64,000 nt of DNA from Corallococcus sp. NCRR (lineage in GTDB: Bacteria; Myxococcota; Myxococcia; Myxococcales; Myxococcaceae). A model generated the notes under the pieces. It saw nothing but the letters and a program-made list of their open reading frames with translations. It was not told where the DNA came from and did no database searches. Positions within the stretch are counted from its first letter, which is position 1. Every line of letters starts with the position of its first letter. The DNA is taken from assembly GCF_026965535.1 (NCBI RefSeq), contig NZ_CP114039.1, positions 2,480,001-2,544,000 on the forward strand. Reading direction: 5' to 3'. Both the position numbers and the translations under genes were made by a program. This document shows positions 42,265 through 51,341 of this stretch, one piece after another.

Positions 42265-43410
42265 ATGGCGATGCGCGGCGTCCTTGAATGGGTGGGAGCG
42301 CCCGCGCATGGTGGCGGGGTGACGACCATTGCTCATCCCGACTTCGCGGCGGCGCGGTTCAGCGGTTCCCCCGACGCGCGCTTCACCCCGGCTCCGGCGG
42401 ACGGCGTGCTGCCGGAGGGCTTCTTCACCACGACGAACCTGCCCACGTACGTGAGGCTGGGCGGGAAGTGGCGGATGCCGCGCGAGCCGCGCATGGACGG
42501 CGCGCTGGTGCTGGACGCGCAGGGCGAGCTCTGGGTGCGCGAGGGCCGCCGGGTGCGCGCGGGCGAGCAGGTGGTGGTGGGCAAGGCGGAGGACGGCAGC
42601 GAAGGCGTCTACGTGAACATGGCCTACCTGGCGGAGGGCGGGGAGGGCGAGTTCAAGTTCATGACGAGCGAGGTGTCGCGCGAGAAGCCCATCGACTACG
42701 CGCACATGGCGCGGCTGCTGGTGGAGGAGCGCGAGCGGGGCGGCTATCCCATCTGGGTGACGGGGCCGGCGCTGGTGCACTCGCGGGCGCGCGCGGACAT
42801 GACGTGGTTCGTGGAGAACGGCTTCGTGGGGGCGCTGCTCGCGGGCAACGCGGTGGCGGTGCACGACATCGAGGCGTCCATCTACGGCACGACGCTGGGG
42901 ATGAGCGGCGCGGGCGAGGCGACGTCGGGCGGGCACGGGCTGCACATGCGCGCCATCAACCGGGTGCGGCAGGCGGGCTCCATCGCGAAGGCGGTGGAGG
43001 CGGGCGTCATCACCAACGGCATCATGCACGCGTGCGTGAAGCACGGGGTGCCGTTCGTGCTGACGGGCTCCATCCGGGATGACGGGCCGCTGCCGGACGT
43101 GGTGACGGACAACCTGGCGGCGCAGGACGCGATGCGCCGGCACGCGGTGAAGGCGACCATGGCGGTGCTCGTGGCCACGGCGCTGCACGCCATCGCGACG
43201 GGGAACATGCTGCCCGCGTTCGTGACGGAGCAGGACGGCTCCTTGAGGGAGCTGCCCACCATCTGCGTGGACTCGTCCGAGTTCGTGGTCAGCAAGCTGA
43301 AGGACCGGGGCACGCACCAGGCCTTCGGCGTGGTGACGAACGCGCAGGACTTCATGCACATCCTGCGGCTCTACGTGGAGCGCGAGCTGACCGCGCGGTC
43401 TCAGCGCTGA
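42265..43410 (+). CDS. TIGR00300-family / archaeal-type ornithine cyclodeaminase-like protein
   Basis: 381 residues if it starts at ATG 42265; ATG 42271 or GTG 42318 (MTTIAHPDF) are possible, and the start is uncertain. The body matches the conserved C-terminal unit of the LOR/SDH-type family (TIGR00300): EGVYVNMAYLAEGGE, the tight run YPIWVTGPALVHSRARADM, VGALLAGNAVAVHDIEAS, GHGLHMRAINRVRQAGSIA and VTNGIMHACVKHGVPFVLTGSIRDDGPLPD. In archaea and cyanobacteria such proteins act in arginine/ornithine turnover (ornithine to proline with NAD). Its single catalytic role here is inferred. Convergent with the next gene; ends overlap by ten bases. Confidence 0.72.
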   Translation: MAMRGVLEWVGAPAHGGGVTTIAHPDFAAARFSGSPDARFTPAPADGVLPEGFFTTTNLPTYVRLGGKWRMPREPRMDGALVLDAQGELWVREGRRVRAGEQVVVGKAEDGSEGVYVNMAYLAEGGEGEFKFMTSEVSREKPIDYAHMARLLVEERERGGYPIWVTGPALVHSRARADMTWFVENGFVGALLAGNAVAVHDIEASIYGTTLGMSGAGEATSGGHGLHMRAINRVRQAGSIAKAVEAGVITNGIMHACVKHGVPFVLTGSIRDDGPLPDVVTDNLAAQDAMRRHAVKATMAVLVATALHAIATGNMLPAFVTEQDGSLRELPTICVDSSEFVVSKLKDRGTHQAFGVVTNAQDFMHILRLYVERELTARSQR

Positions 43411-45071
43411 CTGAGGGCCGGAGCCGAGACGGCCTTCCACGCCGCGCTCGACAGTCCGCCCTCGGTGCCGAAGAGGGCGGAGTCACCGTCGGGGAGCACG
43501 GCGTACACGCGCGGGTCGGCCAGCTTCGGCAGGGCGCGTGTCTCTCCCGTGGCCGCGTCGAAGTACGAAGCGCCGAGCAGCGTGCCCACCAGCGCGCCAC
43601 CGGGCACGAGCGCGGCGGAGACGATGGCGGAGGAGGGCAGACCGGGCGCGGCGCGCACGCGGGTCCACTTCGCGCCGTCGAAGTAGCTGAAGCCATCCTG
43701 GCAGGTGCCCGCGACGGCGCGCCCCTGCGCGTCGGTGGACAGGGCGGTGATCCAGTTGTCGGTGAGGTCGCGGCCGTCGTGGAAGCGCTGCCACTTCGCG
43801 CCGTCCCAGCGCAGCAGGCCCCGGTCCTCGCTGCCCATCCACAGGAAGCGGCCCGAGGCTTCACCCACGGAGGGGTGCTTGCTCCACTCCTTCGGCAACG
43901 GCAGCCGCTTCACGAGCGACAGGGGCGCGGTGCCGGGAGCGACCAGGGACACGCCCCGGCCGTCCACCAGCGCGACACCGTCATCCATCCGGGACACATT
44001 GAGCACGGACAGCTTCCCCAGCTTCACGGGGTTGCGAGCCCCGTACGCGACTTGCGTCCACGTCTTCCCGTCATGGAAGCCCAGTCCATACGTGGTGGCG
44101 ACGTAGAGGTTCGGTCCGTCGCTGCTGATGCCCAGCACCTGGTCGCTGGGAAGAGAGGGCGCGCGGACGGTCTGCCACCGGCCGTCCTCGCGCTGGATGC
44201 ATGCGCCCCGGTCGAACGTGCCCACCACCAGCCGCCCCTGATGCCGGGCGAGCGCGGTGATGTGATTGCCGCAGAGCTGCCCCGTGGGCGTGACGCGGCG
44301 CCACCCCTTGGGGCCGAGCTTGAACACGCCGGAGGTCCGCGTGCCCGCCCATTCCGTGTTCAACACGGTGGCGCCCTTGGGAACGCTCACGGCCTGGAGC
44401 GGCACGGACTCCGTCTCCCACGCGTGCACCTCGCCGTGACTGCCCACGATGCGCACGCCCTGCTCCGTCACGGTGAAGGACAGCGGCCCGGTGGGCACGT
44501 CGCGCAGCGCGGAGAGCCGGCCACTGGCGCTGATGGAGAACGCGCCCTCGGTGGTGCCCACGTCCACGCCGTCACGCGTGTCGGAGATGAAGCGCACCGG
44601 CCCCGGCAGGGACCACGCGCGCTGGGTGCCCAGCTCGAACAGCCGCCCCTCCGCCGTGCCCGCGAAGCGCGGAGAGAACGCCGTGTACGTGGCATTGGGC
44701 GTCAGCACCGAGGCCAGTGACTCCAGCCGGCTCACGTAGTCCGGCGAACTCGCGTCCTCGGAGGGAGGCAGGGCCTGCCAGCGCACGTCCAGCACGGGCG
44801 TCACCTGGAAGCGGGCATCCAGCGACACGAGTCCTTCATCCGTGGCGACGAAGAGCCGGTCGCCCGTGGACTCCAGCGCGCGGCAGGAATGGCTGGGGAG
44901 CCCGTCCTCCACCGTGAGCACGCGCACCGGACGGCCGGAGGGCGTGAACAGCTCCAGGCCGCCTTCGGTGCACGCGACGACGTGGCCGCCGAACGGCTTC
45001 AGGTCGTGCACGGTCTCGGTGTTGGTGACGGTGGCGGCCAGGGTCAGGGCGGTGAGGGTGGAGAGCATCAT
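43401..45071 (-). CDS. Secreted beta-propeller protein (Reg_prop-like)
   Basis: 556 residues from ATG 45071 or the next Met. A short N-terminal hydrophobic stretch (MLSTLTALTLAATV) may be a signal peptide. The rest is about ten repeats of the two-component regulator propeller type, e.g. FVATDEGLVSLDARFQV, VATTYGLGFHDGKTWTQV, WMGSEDRGLLRWDGAKW and GTCQDGFSYFDGAKWT, each about 45-55 residues. Such propellers sense ligands at the envelope, but no kinase or output domain is fused here. Function is unknown. Confidence 0.83.
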   Translation of the reverse strand: MMLSTLTALTLAATVTNTETVHDLKPFGGHVVACTEGGLELFTPSGRPVRVLTVEDGLPSHSCRALESTGDRLFVATDEGLVSLDARFQVTPVLDVRWQALPPSEDASSPDYVSRLESLASVLTPNATYTAFSPRFAGTAEGRLFELGTQRAWSLPGPVRFISDTRDGVDVGTTEGAFSISASGRLSALRDVPTGPLSFTVTEQGVRIVGSHGEVHAWETESVPLQAVSVPKGATVLNTEWAGTRTSGVFKLGPKGWRRVTPTGQLCGNHITALARHQGRLVVGTFDRGACIQREDGRWQTVRAPSLPSDQVLGISSDGPNLYVATTYGLGFHDGKTWTQVAYGARNPVKLGKLSVLNVSRMDDGVALVDGRGVSLVAPGTAPLSLVKRLPLPKEWSKHPSVGEASGRFLWMGSEDRGLLRWDGAKWQRFHDGRDLTDNWITALSTDAQGRAVAGTCQDGFSYFDGAKWTRVRAAPGLPSSAIVSAALVPGGALVGTLLGASYFDAATGETRALPKLADPRVYAVLPDGDSALFGTEGGLSSAAWKAVSAPALSQR

Positions 45072-45226
45072 GCTGCACCCCTATTGCGAACCCCGGGCCA
45101 GCCCGGCGTGTGTCCCCCGGGCCGCACCCGAGGCCCCGGGTCAAGCGGACCCGTTGACCCTGTCGCCTTTCACGAACGATGGTCGCGCGGGGGGATTGGG
45201 GCCGGGCCTCCGTGGGAGTCCAAGAC

Positions 45227-46069
45227 ATGCTGCGTTCTGCTTCTTCCCTGGCGATGGCGCTCGCGCTCGCCCTTCTCTGCGCCTGTGATTCCGACCCGTG
45301 CGAGGACGCCGACTGCGCTCCGGTGCGGAACGTGCGCGAGGGGGATGACCACGGGGACTCTCTCGAGGCCGCGACCCCCTTGGAGCCCATGGAGCCCTTC
45401 CACTGGGTGAATGCGAACCTGGACAACCCCAAGGACGTGGACCTGTTCTCGTTCCACGTCAAGGCCGGCCGCATCTACCGATTTGGCTGCCATGGCTTTG
45501 GTTCTGGCTACAGGCCGAGCTGCAGTGTCGAGCTCCTCGGCGCGGACGGGCTCACGTTGCCGGGCTCGATGGCGACGGTGGGGGTCACAAACCATCAGTC
45601 GTCCGTACTCGCCACGCAGGAGGGCACCGTTTACGCCCGCGTGAAGAGCTTCTCCCCCGAATCCGGTTTCGTTCCCTACTATGAATACTCGCTGCTCGAC
45701 CGGGGGCCGGACGAACTCGCGAACACCCTCGCGGAAGCCACTCCGGTGTCCGTTGGCACCACCGTCTCGGGGACCATCGAGCCCGCCGGCGAAGCCGACA
45801 TCGCCGCGCTGGACGCTGTCGCGGGCCGCACCTATCGGTTGAGTTGCAGCGGTTTCGCCAACTCCCACAACTGCGGCATGCGCGTACGCAGCCCTGAGGG
45901 TGAGCTGCTGTACGAGTCGAAGTTCAACAGCAGAGATACGATCGAAACGTTCGACCTCCAGGTGCCGCGGGGTGGCCGTTATACGGTCGAGCTATTCGTC
46001 ATTGTGGTGAGCAGCCTCTACACCGGCGTGAGTAACTACGTCCTCTCGATCGTCGACCTGGAACCCTGA
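45227..46069 (+). CDS. Lipoprotein with PPC-like domains
   Basis: 280 residues from ATG 45227 (GGGAG eight bases upstream). The signal MLRSASSLAMALALALLCAC has a lipobox and the mature part starts with an acidic CDSDPCEDADC cluster. Two repeats, about 45-170 and 180-280, share the jelly-roll pattern of pre-peptidase C-terminal (PPC) domains: D-x-DLFSFHVKAGRIYRF and ADIAALDAVAGRTYRL are equivalent strands. Such domains bind carbohydrate or calcium at the surface. It is a non-enzymatic surface lipoprotein. The end is eight bases from a convergent GST gene. Confidence 0.8.
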   Translation: MLRSASSLAMALALALLCACDSDPCEDADCAPVRNVREGDDHGDSLEAATPLEPMEPFHWVNANLDNPKDVDLFSFHVKAGRIYRFGCHGFGSGYRPSCSVELLGADGLTLPGSMATVGVTNHQSSVLATQEGTVYARVKSFSPESGFVPYYEYSLLDRGPDELANTLAEATPVSVGTTVSGTIEPAGEADIAALDAVAGRTYRLSCSGFANSHNCGMRVRSPEGELLYESKFNSRDTIETFDLQVPRGGRYTVELFVIVVSSLYTGVSNYVLSIVDLEP

Positions 46070-46077
46070 GCGCGCGG

Positions 46078-46740
46078 CTAGCGAGCAGTGCCCGCCGGGA
46101 TCCCGAGGCGCTGCTCATAGGCCTCCAGCGTCCGCTTCCATGCGGGCCGCGCCTCACAGCGCTCGCGATAGGCGCAGACGCGGGGGAAGCCTTCGAGCAC
46201 GCCCCCGTTGCGCACCTCGCGCAGCACCGTGGTCATCAGGATGTCCGCCACGGTGAACGCCTCGCCGGTGAGATACGGACGCTCCCGCAGCCAGTCCTCG
46301 AGCGCGGTCAGGTGGTGCTCGGCGTACTTCACCAGTCCGGGACGCCGCTGCGCCCCGGTGGCGTCGGCGTCGCCGAGCAGGTCGATCATGATGATCTGCG
46401 ACAGCGGGAGCTCCACGGTGGTGAGCGCGGCGAAGCACCAGCGCGTCACCTGGGCGCGGCCCTGGAAGTCCGTGGGCATCAACTGGCCCGTCTTCTCCGC
46501 CAGGTACAACAGGATGGCGCCCGTCTCGGTGAGCACGAAGCCGTCGTCATCGAGCACCGGGACCTGACGGAACGGGTTCAGCCGCTGGTACGCCTCTCCG
46601 CGGGTCTCTCCGGCGGGATGATCCACGCCGTGCACCCGGTAGGGCACGCCCAGCTCCTCGAGCATCCACAGGACGCGCAAATCGCGCGTGAGTCCCACGA
46701 CCTTCGAATGGACGCGGCCAAAGCCATACAGGGTGATCAT
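46078..46740 (-). CDS. Glutathione S-transferase-family protein
   Basis: 220 residues from ATG 46740. The N-terminal thioredoxin fold begins MITLYGFGRVHSKV, then the GSH-binding NPFRQVPVLDDDGFVLTETGAILLYLAEK with cis-Pro and the TE pair, and the C-terminal all-helical domain includes GEAFTVADILMTTVL, the N-capping motif. The active residue near the N-terminus is not certain (Tyr5 or Ser12). Likely a detoxification or redox enzyme; cytoplasmic. Confidence 0.9.
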   Translation of the reverse strand: MITLYGFGRVHSKVVGLTRDLRVLWMLEELGVPYRVHGVDHPAGETRGEAYQRLNPFRQVPVLDDDGFVLTETGAILLYLAEKTGQLMPTDFQGRAQVTRWCFAALTTVELPLSQIIMIDLLGDADATGAQRRPGLVKYAEHHLTALEDWLRERPYLTGEAFTVADILMTTVLREVRNGGVLEGFPRVCAYRERCEARPAWKRTLEAYEQRLGIPAGTAR

Positions 46741-46811
46741 CCCGGCATTGTCGATGCATGCCCGCCCGCTGTCGAGGCGCTTGTCCCAGCCAGCGGGCGG
46801 CGGATGTGCCG

Positions 46812-48626
46812 CTAGAACGCCTCTTCGGCCAGGTCCATCAGGTCCAGGTTGCCGTTCTCCACCATGCGCGCCGCGTGCGCGATGCCGGGCAGCACCTCAT
46901 GGCAGTACCAGCGCGCGCTGGCCACCTTGCCGGCGTAGAACGCCTTGTCGCCCGGGTTGGACTTCATCCGCTCCAGCGCCACGGCCGCGTGGCGCACCAG
47001 CAGCCAGCCGATGATGACCTCCGCCACGGCGAACAGCACGCGGTTGCCCTGGAAGCCCACGTGGTAGACGGACTCGCCCAGCTTGCCCATCAGCGTGCCG
47101 AGCAGCGTCTGCAACTGGCCCACCGCCTCACCCAGCGCGGCGCGCTCGGTCTTCAGTTCGGGGCCGCCCTCGTCGCCGTCCGCCGTCGCGCGCACGCGCT
47201 CCAAGAGCCCCATCAGCGTCGCGCCGCCGTCGCGCGCCACCTTGCGCATCAGCAGGTCCAGCGCCTGGATGTGCGTGGTGCCCTCGTAGAGCGAGTCGAT
47301 CTTCTGGTCGCGGATGTACTGCTCCACCGGGTAGTCCGTGAGGAAGCCCGAACCGCCGTGCACCTGGAGTGACAGGGACAAGAGCTCGTACGCCTTCTCC
47401 GAGCTGTACCCCTTCACCAGCGGCAGCAGCATGTCGTTGAGCACGTCCGCCTCGCCCGCCGCGGTGGAGCGGTGGCCGCCCTGGAGCTCCACCTGGTCCT
47501 GCACGGACGCGGTGAACAGCGCCAGCGCGCGCAGGCCCTCCGCGTGCGCCTTCTGCGCCATCAGCATGCGGCGCACGTCCGGGTGCTGGAGGATGTTCAC
47601 GCGCGGCGCCGTCTTGTCGCGCGCCTTGCCCAGGTCGCTGCCCTGCACGCGGTCCTTCGCGAACGACAGCGCGCGGAAGTAGCCCGCGGACAGCGCGGCC
47701 ATGGACTTGAGGCCCACCGCCATGCGCGCGTTCTCGATGATGTGGAACATCTGCCGGATGCCGTCGTGCACGTCACCCAGCAACAGGCCGCGCGTGGGCT
47801 TGCCGTCGCCGAACGTCAGCTCGCACGTGACGGACCCCTTCAGGCCCATCTTCTTCTCCAGCTTGGTGCACACGACGTTGTTGTGCTCGCCCAGGCTGCC
47901 GTCCTCGTTCACCCAGTACTTGGGCACCACGAACAGCGACAGGCCCTTGGTGCCCGGCGCGGCGCCTTCCGGACGCGCGAGCACCATGTGGATGATGTTC
48001 TCCGCGATGTCCGACTCGCCGTTGGTGATGAAGCGCTTGACGCCTTCAATCTCCCAGACGTCGCCGCCCACCTGACGGGCCTTGGTGCGCGCGGCGCCCA
48101 CGTCGCTGCCCGCGTCCGGCTCCGTCAGCACCATGGACCCGCTCCAGCGCTTGTCCAGGATGTGCGGCAGGAAGCGCTGCTTCTGCGAGTCCGTGCCCAG
48201 CTTGTCGATGACGCGCGCGAGCAGGTTGCCCAGCGTGAAGAACGCCAGCGCGGGGTTGGAGCCCAAGAGCAGCTCGAACGCGGCCCAGCCCAGCGACGGC
48301 GGCGCGCCCAGGCCGCCCAGGTGCGGGGGCGTCTCCAACAGGTGCATGCCCGCGTCGTAGTAGGCGCCCATCGCGGCCTTGAGGCCGGGGGGCAGCTTCA
48401 CCTCGCCGTTCTCCAGCTTCGGCGGGTTGTGCTCGGACTCGTCGAAGCTCTTCGCCAGCTCCTGCGTGCACAGCTGCGCGAACGTCTGCAGCGTCTGCCG
48501 GGCCGCCGTCTCGTCCAGGTCTCCGAAGGGCGCCTTGCCCAGCGACGTGTGGCCGATGTCCAGGAACTCGAAGAGGTTGAACTCAATATCGCGGAGGTTG
48601 GGCGTGTAGTGCAGGGACGACGACAT
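46812..48626 (-). CDS. Acyl-CoA dehydrogenase, long form
   Basis: 604 residues from ATG 48626 (GAGGAG upstream). The FAD-binding and substrate segments are MVLTEPDAGSDVGAARTKA, WEIEGVKRFITNGESD and GLKSMAALSAGYFRAL, with the catalytic-type Glu in SLYEGTTHIQALD. The size and the C-terminal extension (from about 430) match the long FadE/AidB-type and DUF-fused acyl-CoA dehydrogenases rather than the 380-residue short kind. It likely performs the first step of fatty-acid beta-oxidation, which fits fatty-acid acquisition by the VolA/FadL-like pair elsewhere in the window. Confidence 0.9.
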   Translation of the reverse strand: MSSSLHYTPNLRDIEFNLFEFLDIGHTSLGKAPFGDLDETAARQTLQTFAQLCTQELAKSFDESEHNPPKLENGEVKLPPGLKAAMGAYYDAGMHLLETPPHLGGLGAPPSLGWAAFELLLGSNPALAFFTLGNLLARVIDKLGTDSQKQRFLPHILDKRWSGSMVLTEPDAGSDVGAARTKARQVGGDVWEIEGVKRFITNGESDIAENIIHMVLARPEGAAPGTKGLSLFVVPKYWVNEDGSLGEHNNVVCTKLEKKMGLKGSVTCELTFGDGKPTRGLLLGDVHDGIRQMFHIIENARMAVGLKSMAALSAGYFRALSFAKDRVQGSDLGKARDKTAPRVNILQHPDVRRMLMAQKAHAEGLRALALFTASVQDQVELQGGHRSTAAGEADVLNDMLLPLVKGYSSEKAYELLSLSLQVHGGSGFLTDYPVEQYIRDQKIDSLYEGTTHIQALDLLMRKVARDGGATLMGLLERVRATADGDEGGPELKTERAALGEAVGQLQTLLGTLMGKLGESVYHVGFQGNRVLFAVAEVIIGWLLVRHAAVALERMKSNPGDKAFYAGKVASARWYCHEVLPGIAHAARMVENGNLDLMDLAEEAF

Positions 48627-48662
48627 CGAAGGACTCCTCGCGGCCGGGTGCGAAAGCAACCA

Positions 48663-48688
48663 GCCCCGCGCCAGTGAAGGCGCGGGGC
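48663..48688 (-). terminator. Terminator of the VIT-vWA gene
   Basis: GCCCCGCGCC (48663-48672) and GGCGCGGGGC (48679-48688) form a perfect ten-base stem with a six-base loop. On the minus strand it is followed by TGGTTGCTTTCG and lies 40 bases after the stop of the VIT-vWA gene. Confidence 0.82.
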
Positions 48689-48727
48689 CGAAACGGACCG
48701 CCAGGGTATCCGAGATTGATTCGCGGG

Positions 48728-51229
48728 TCAGTCACGCCGAGCGTGGATGACGCGCAGCGTCTCCCGGCGCTCGAAGCGGTTGCCGGCGGCGTCGCGGGCG
48801 ACGAACACCAGCTCGTAGGAACCGGCGGGCGTGCCCTCCGGGATGACGAGCGAGGTGTTGAAGCGCAGGCCGTCCGTCGAGTCGAAGAGGTGCTGGTCCT
48901 CGCCGAAGAGGTCGCCGTACACGCTGACCTCCTGCGTGGCCTCCACCGCGTCCACGTCCAGCGTCAGCGTGTCACCGGGGGCGAGCTCCTTCTGGGAGAG
49001 GACGACGTCGAAGTCGTTGCCCTTCGAGTCCAGGCGGTAGCGCACCTCGCTGCGCTCCACGCGGCCGTCCGCCAGCTCCGCGATGATGAACACGGTGTAG
49101 TAGCCATCCGCGACACCCAGCGGCACGAGGAACCGGCCGCGCCACGAACGGGTGAGGGTGTCGAACGTGAGCGGCTTCACCAGGCCGAAGGGGAAGTAGG
49201 CGGTGACGCGGCGGGCGTTGCGCGGGGCGCGCACGGAGATGATGGGGTCGCCGGGGGGAATCTCCTCGCGGCTGAGGGCGCCCGCGACCATGCCGTCGGG
49301 GAGCTGCACGGGGACCGTCTCGCGGACCGTCTCGCCGTCGGGGTTCGTGCGGGCCACCTGCTCCACCGCGACGAAGGACGTGTAGCGGCTCATCAGGTGG
49401 TACTGGAGCGCGGTGTCGGTGATGCCCTGGACGACCTCGGGCGTCTCGCCACGGTAGCCCTCCACGGTGAGCTCCTCGATGCGCTGGCGGGCCCAGAGGC
49501 TCTTGAGCGAGTCGTGCTCCGGGGCGACTTCCGGGAAGTGCACGGGCACGTCGAAGTGGCGGACCTGGCCACGCACGCGGCCGGAGATGCGGAGGACGCC
49601 GTCACCGGTGCCGGTGAACTTGCCCACGAGGAACAGCGGCTGGCCGGCGAAGAGGTCCGGCACGGACTTCGGGTACACGTCGCTGACGGGCAGGCCGTCC
49701 GTGTCCACGTTGACGGAGGTGAGGACGGGGCCGCGCATGCGCTGCTCGAACTCGCGGGCGACGTCCTCCTCCGGGCGGTTGAGGTTGACGAGGGTGGAGG
49801 CGCCGCGGCCCAGCTCGCCCATCTTGGTGATGAGGTAGCGGTTGGTGCTGGAGCCCACGCCGGCGGAGAAGATGCGCGTCTCTTCACGCAGGTGCTCCTG
49901 GAGCGTGGAGAGGACCTGCTCGTCTCCGCCGATGAGGCCGTCCGTCATGAAGAGCACCATGCGCAGGCGGGCGGGGTCGTTCGGAGGGACCATGGCCTCC
50001 TGGGCGGCGATGCGCACGTCGGTGCCGCCACCGCCCCAGAAGTTGGCAACGTAGGGCAGGGCGTTCTGGATGTTCTCCGGCGTGGCGGGGACGGCGGTGG
50101 GCGCGAACTTGGTCACCTGCGTGTCGAAGTTGAGGACCTGGAAGGTGTCCTCGGGCATCAGGTGGTTGAGCACCTCCTTCGTGATGGCCTTGGACTTCTC
50201 GATGGCCAGGCCGGACTGCGAGCAGGACGTGTCGAGCACCATGTAGAGCTCGCGCGGGACGACTTCCCGCTGGGTGGGGGACAGCTGCGGGTTGAGCATC
50301 ACCAGGAAGTAGCCGTGGTCCGCGCCGGGCTCGCGGTGCATGAGGACGGCGGGGCGGATGAGGGCGTCGGCGACGACGTACTCCAGGACGAAGTCCTTGT
50401 TGGGGATGCGGTCATCGCGGCCCAGGCTGACGGTGGCGCGGGACTGGCCGTCGCGCTTCACGTCCACGCGGTGGGTGGTGGAGCGCAGCGAGTGGACCGG
50501 GAGGCCCGCGTCCAGGCGCACGGTGAGCTGGATGTCATGGCCGCTGCGCGTGTCGGTGAGGACCGGAGGCGTGATGCGGCTCGCGTCGGGGACGGTGGTG
50601 GTGTCGGGCTCCACGCCCTCGCCCTGGCGGGTGGGCAGCGGCGTGCCGCCGATGAAGCGGGGGGCGACGACCATGGGGAAGCTGAAGCGGTAGGTGCCGG
50701 CGTCGTAGGTGAGGCGCTCCACGTAGTGGATCCGCACGCGGATGGTTTCGCCGGGGAGGATGTTGGCGACGGACTGGGTGAAGATGTTGGGCCGCTCCTG
50801 GTCGAGCAGCGCGGCCGTCTTGCCCTCGGCCTTGGCGCGCTCGTAGGTGTCGCGGGCCTGCTCACGGGTCTGGATGACGCCGGTGATGACGCGCTCGCCG
50901 ATGTGCATCTCCATGCCATCCACGGCGGCCAGCTCCGGCAGCGGGAAGACGTAGAGCGCTTCGAGGGGAGCGGAGTAGGGGTTCTCGAACACCTGCGTCA
51001 CGGTGACGGAAGCGAGGAACCCGCTGACCTCCGCGTCCACCTGCGTCTGCTTGAGGCTGAAGGTGCGCGGCTCCGTGTCCGGGCACGCGGCGTCGGGCTG
51101 CGCACGGAAGCGGGCCACCAGGGTGCCCTGGGCGACGCCCGCGGTGGGCGAAGCGGCCGGGGGACAATCTTGAGCGGAGGCCGGGGCGGCCAGAAGACAG
51201 ACGAAGAGCGTGGCGAGCAGGACTCGCAT
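48728..51229 (-). CDS. Secreted VIT and vWA domain protein
   Basis: 833 residues from ATG 51229 (the frame is open upstream). A signal peptide MRVLLATLFVCLLAAPASAQ starts the protein. The VIT domain (about 50-175) holds FLASVTVTQVFENPYSAPLE, YVFPLPELAAVDGMEM, the Arg-containing REQARDTYERAKAEG helix and LPGETIRVRIHYVE. The vWA domain (about 325-500) has an intact MIDAS DTSCS (Asp333), a later Thr/Asp pair and FMTDG. The C-terminal 300 residues are strand-rich. These are the bacterial counterparts of inter-alpha-trypsin inhibitor heavy chains, usually surface or extracellular. Role unknown. Confidence 0.9.
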   Translation of the reverse strand: MRVLLATLFVCLLAAPASAQDCPPAASPTAGVAQGTLVARFRAQPDAACPDTEPRTFSLKQTQVDAEVSGFLASVTVTQVFENPYSAPLEALYVFPLPELAAVDGMEMHIGERVITGVIQTREQARDTYERAKAEGKTAALLDQERPNIFTQSVANILPGETIRVRIHYVERLTYDAGTYRFSFPMVVAPRFIGGTPLPTRQGEGVEPDTTTVPDASRITPPVLTDTRSGHDIQLTVRLDAGLPVHSLRSTTHRVDVKRDGQSRATVSLGRDDRIPNKDFVLEYVVADALIRPAVLMHREPGADHGYFLVMLNPQLSPTQREVVPRELYMVLDTSCSQSGLAIEKSKAITKEVLNHLMPEDTFQVLNFDTQVTKFAPTAVPATPENIQNALPYVANFWGGGGTDVRIAAQEAMVPPNDPARLRMVLFMTDGLIGGDEQVLSTLQEHLREETRIFSAGVGSSTNRYLITKMGELGRGASTLVNLNRPEEDVAREFEQRMRGPVLTSVNVDTDGLPVSDVYPKSVPDLFAGQPLFLVGKFTGTGDGVLRISGRVRGQVRHFDVPVHFPEVAPEHDSLKSLWARQRIEELTVEGYRGETPEVVQGITDTALQYHLMSRYTSFVAVEQVARTNPDGETVRETVPVQLPDGMVAGALSREEIPPGDPIISVRAPRNARRVTAYFPFGLVKPLTFDTLTRSWRGRFLVPLGVADGYYTVFIIAELADGRVERSEVRYRLDSKGNDFDVVLSQKELAPGDTLTLDVDAVEATQEVSVYGDLFGEDQHLFDSTDGLRFNTSLVIPEGTPAGSYELVFVARDAAGNRFERRETLRVIHARRD

Positions 51230-51308
51230 GGTCGGGAACCTTGGTTTCAGGGTGTGCCCGGGGACATTGCAGCCCCCGGGCCAACCCCGGTTCCCCTCTG
51301 AAAGGGCA

Positions 51309-51336
51309 GGCCGTGTGGCTGTGAAGCCACACGGCC
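51309..51336 (-). terminator. Terminator of the slipin gene
   Basis: GGCCGTGTGGCT (51309-51320) pairs perfectly with AGCCACACGGCC (51325-51336) around GTGA. It lies five bases beyond the slipin stop and on the minus strand is followed by TGCCCTTTCAG. Confidence 0.85.
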
Positions 51337-51341
51337 GTGTG

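Noticed and set aside
48674-51301. 875-codon open frame on the plus strand
   Set aside because: Opposite the VIT-vWA gene with its signal peptide and MIDAS motif.
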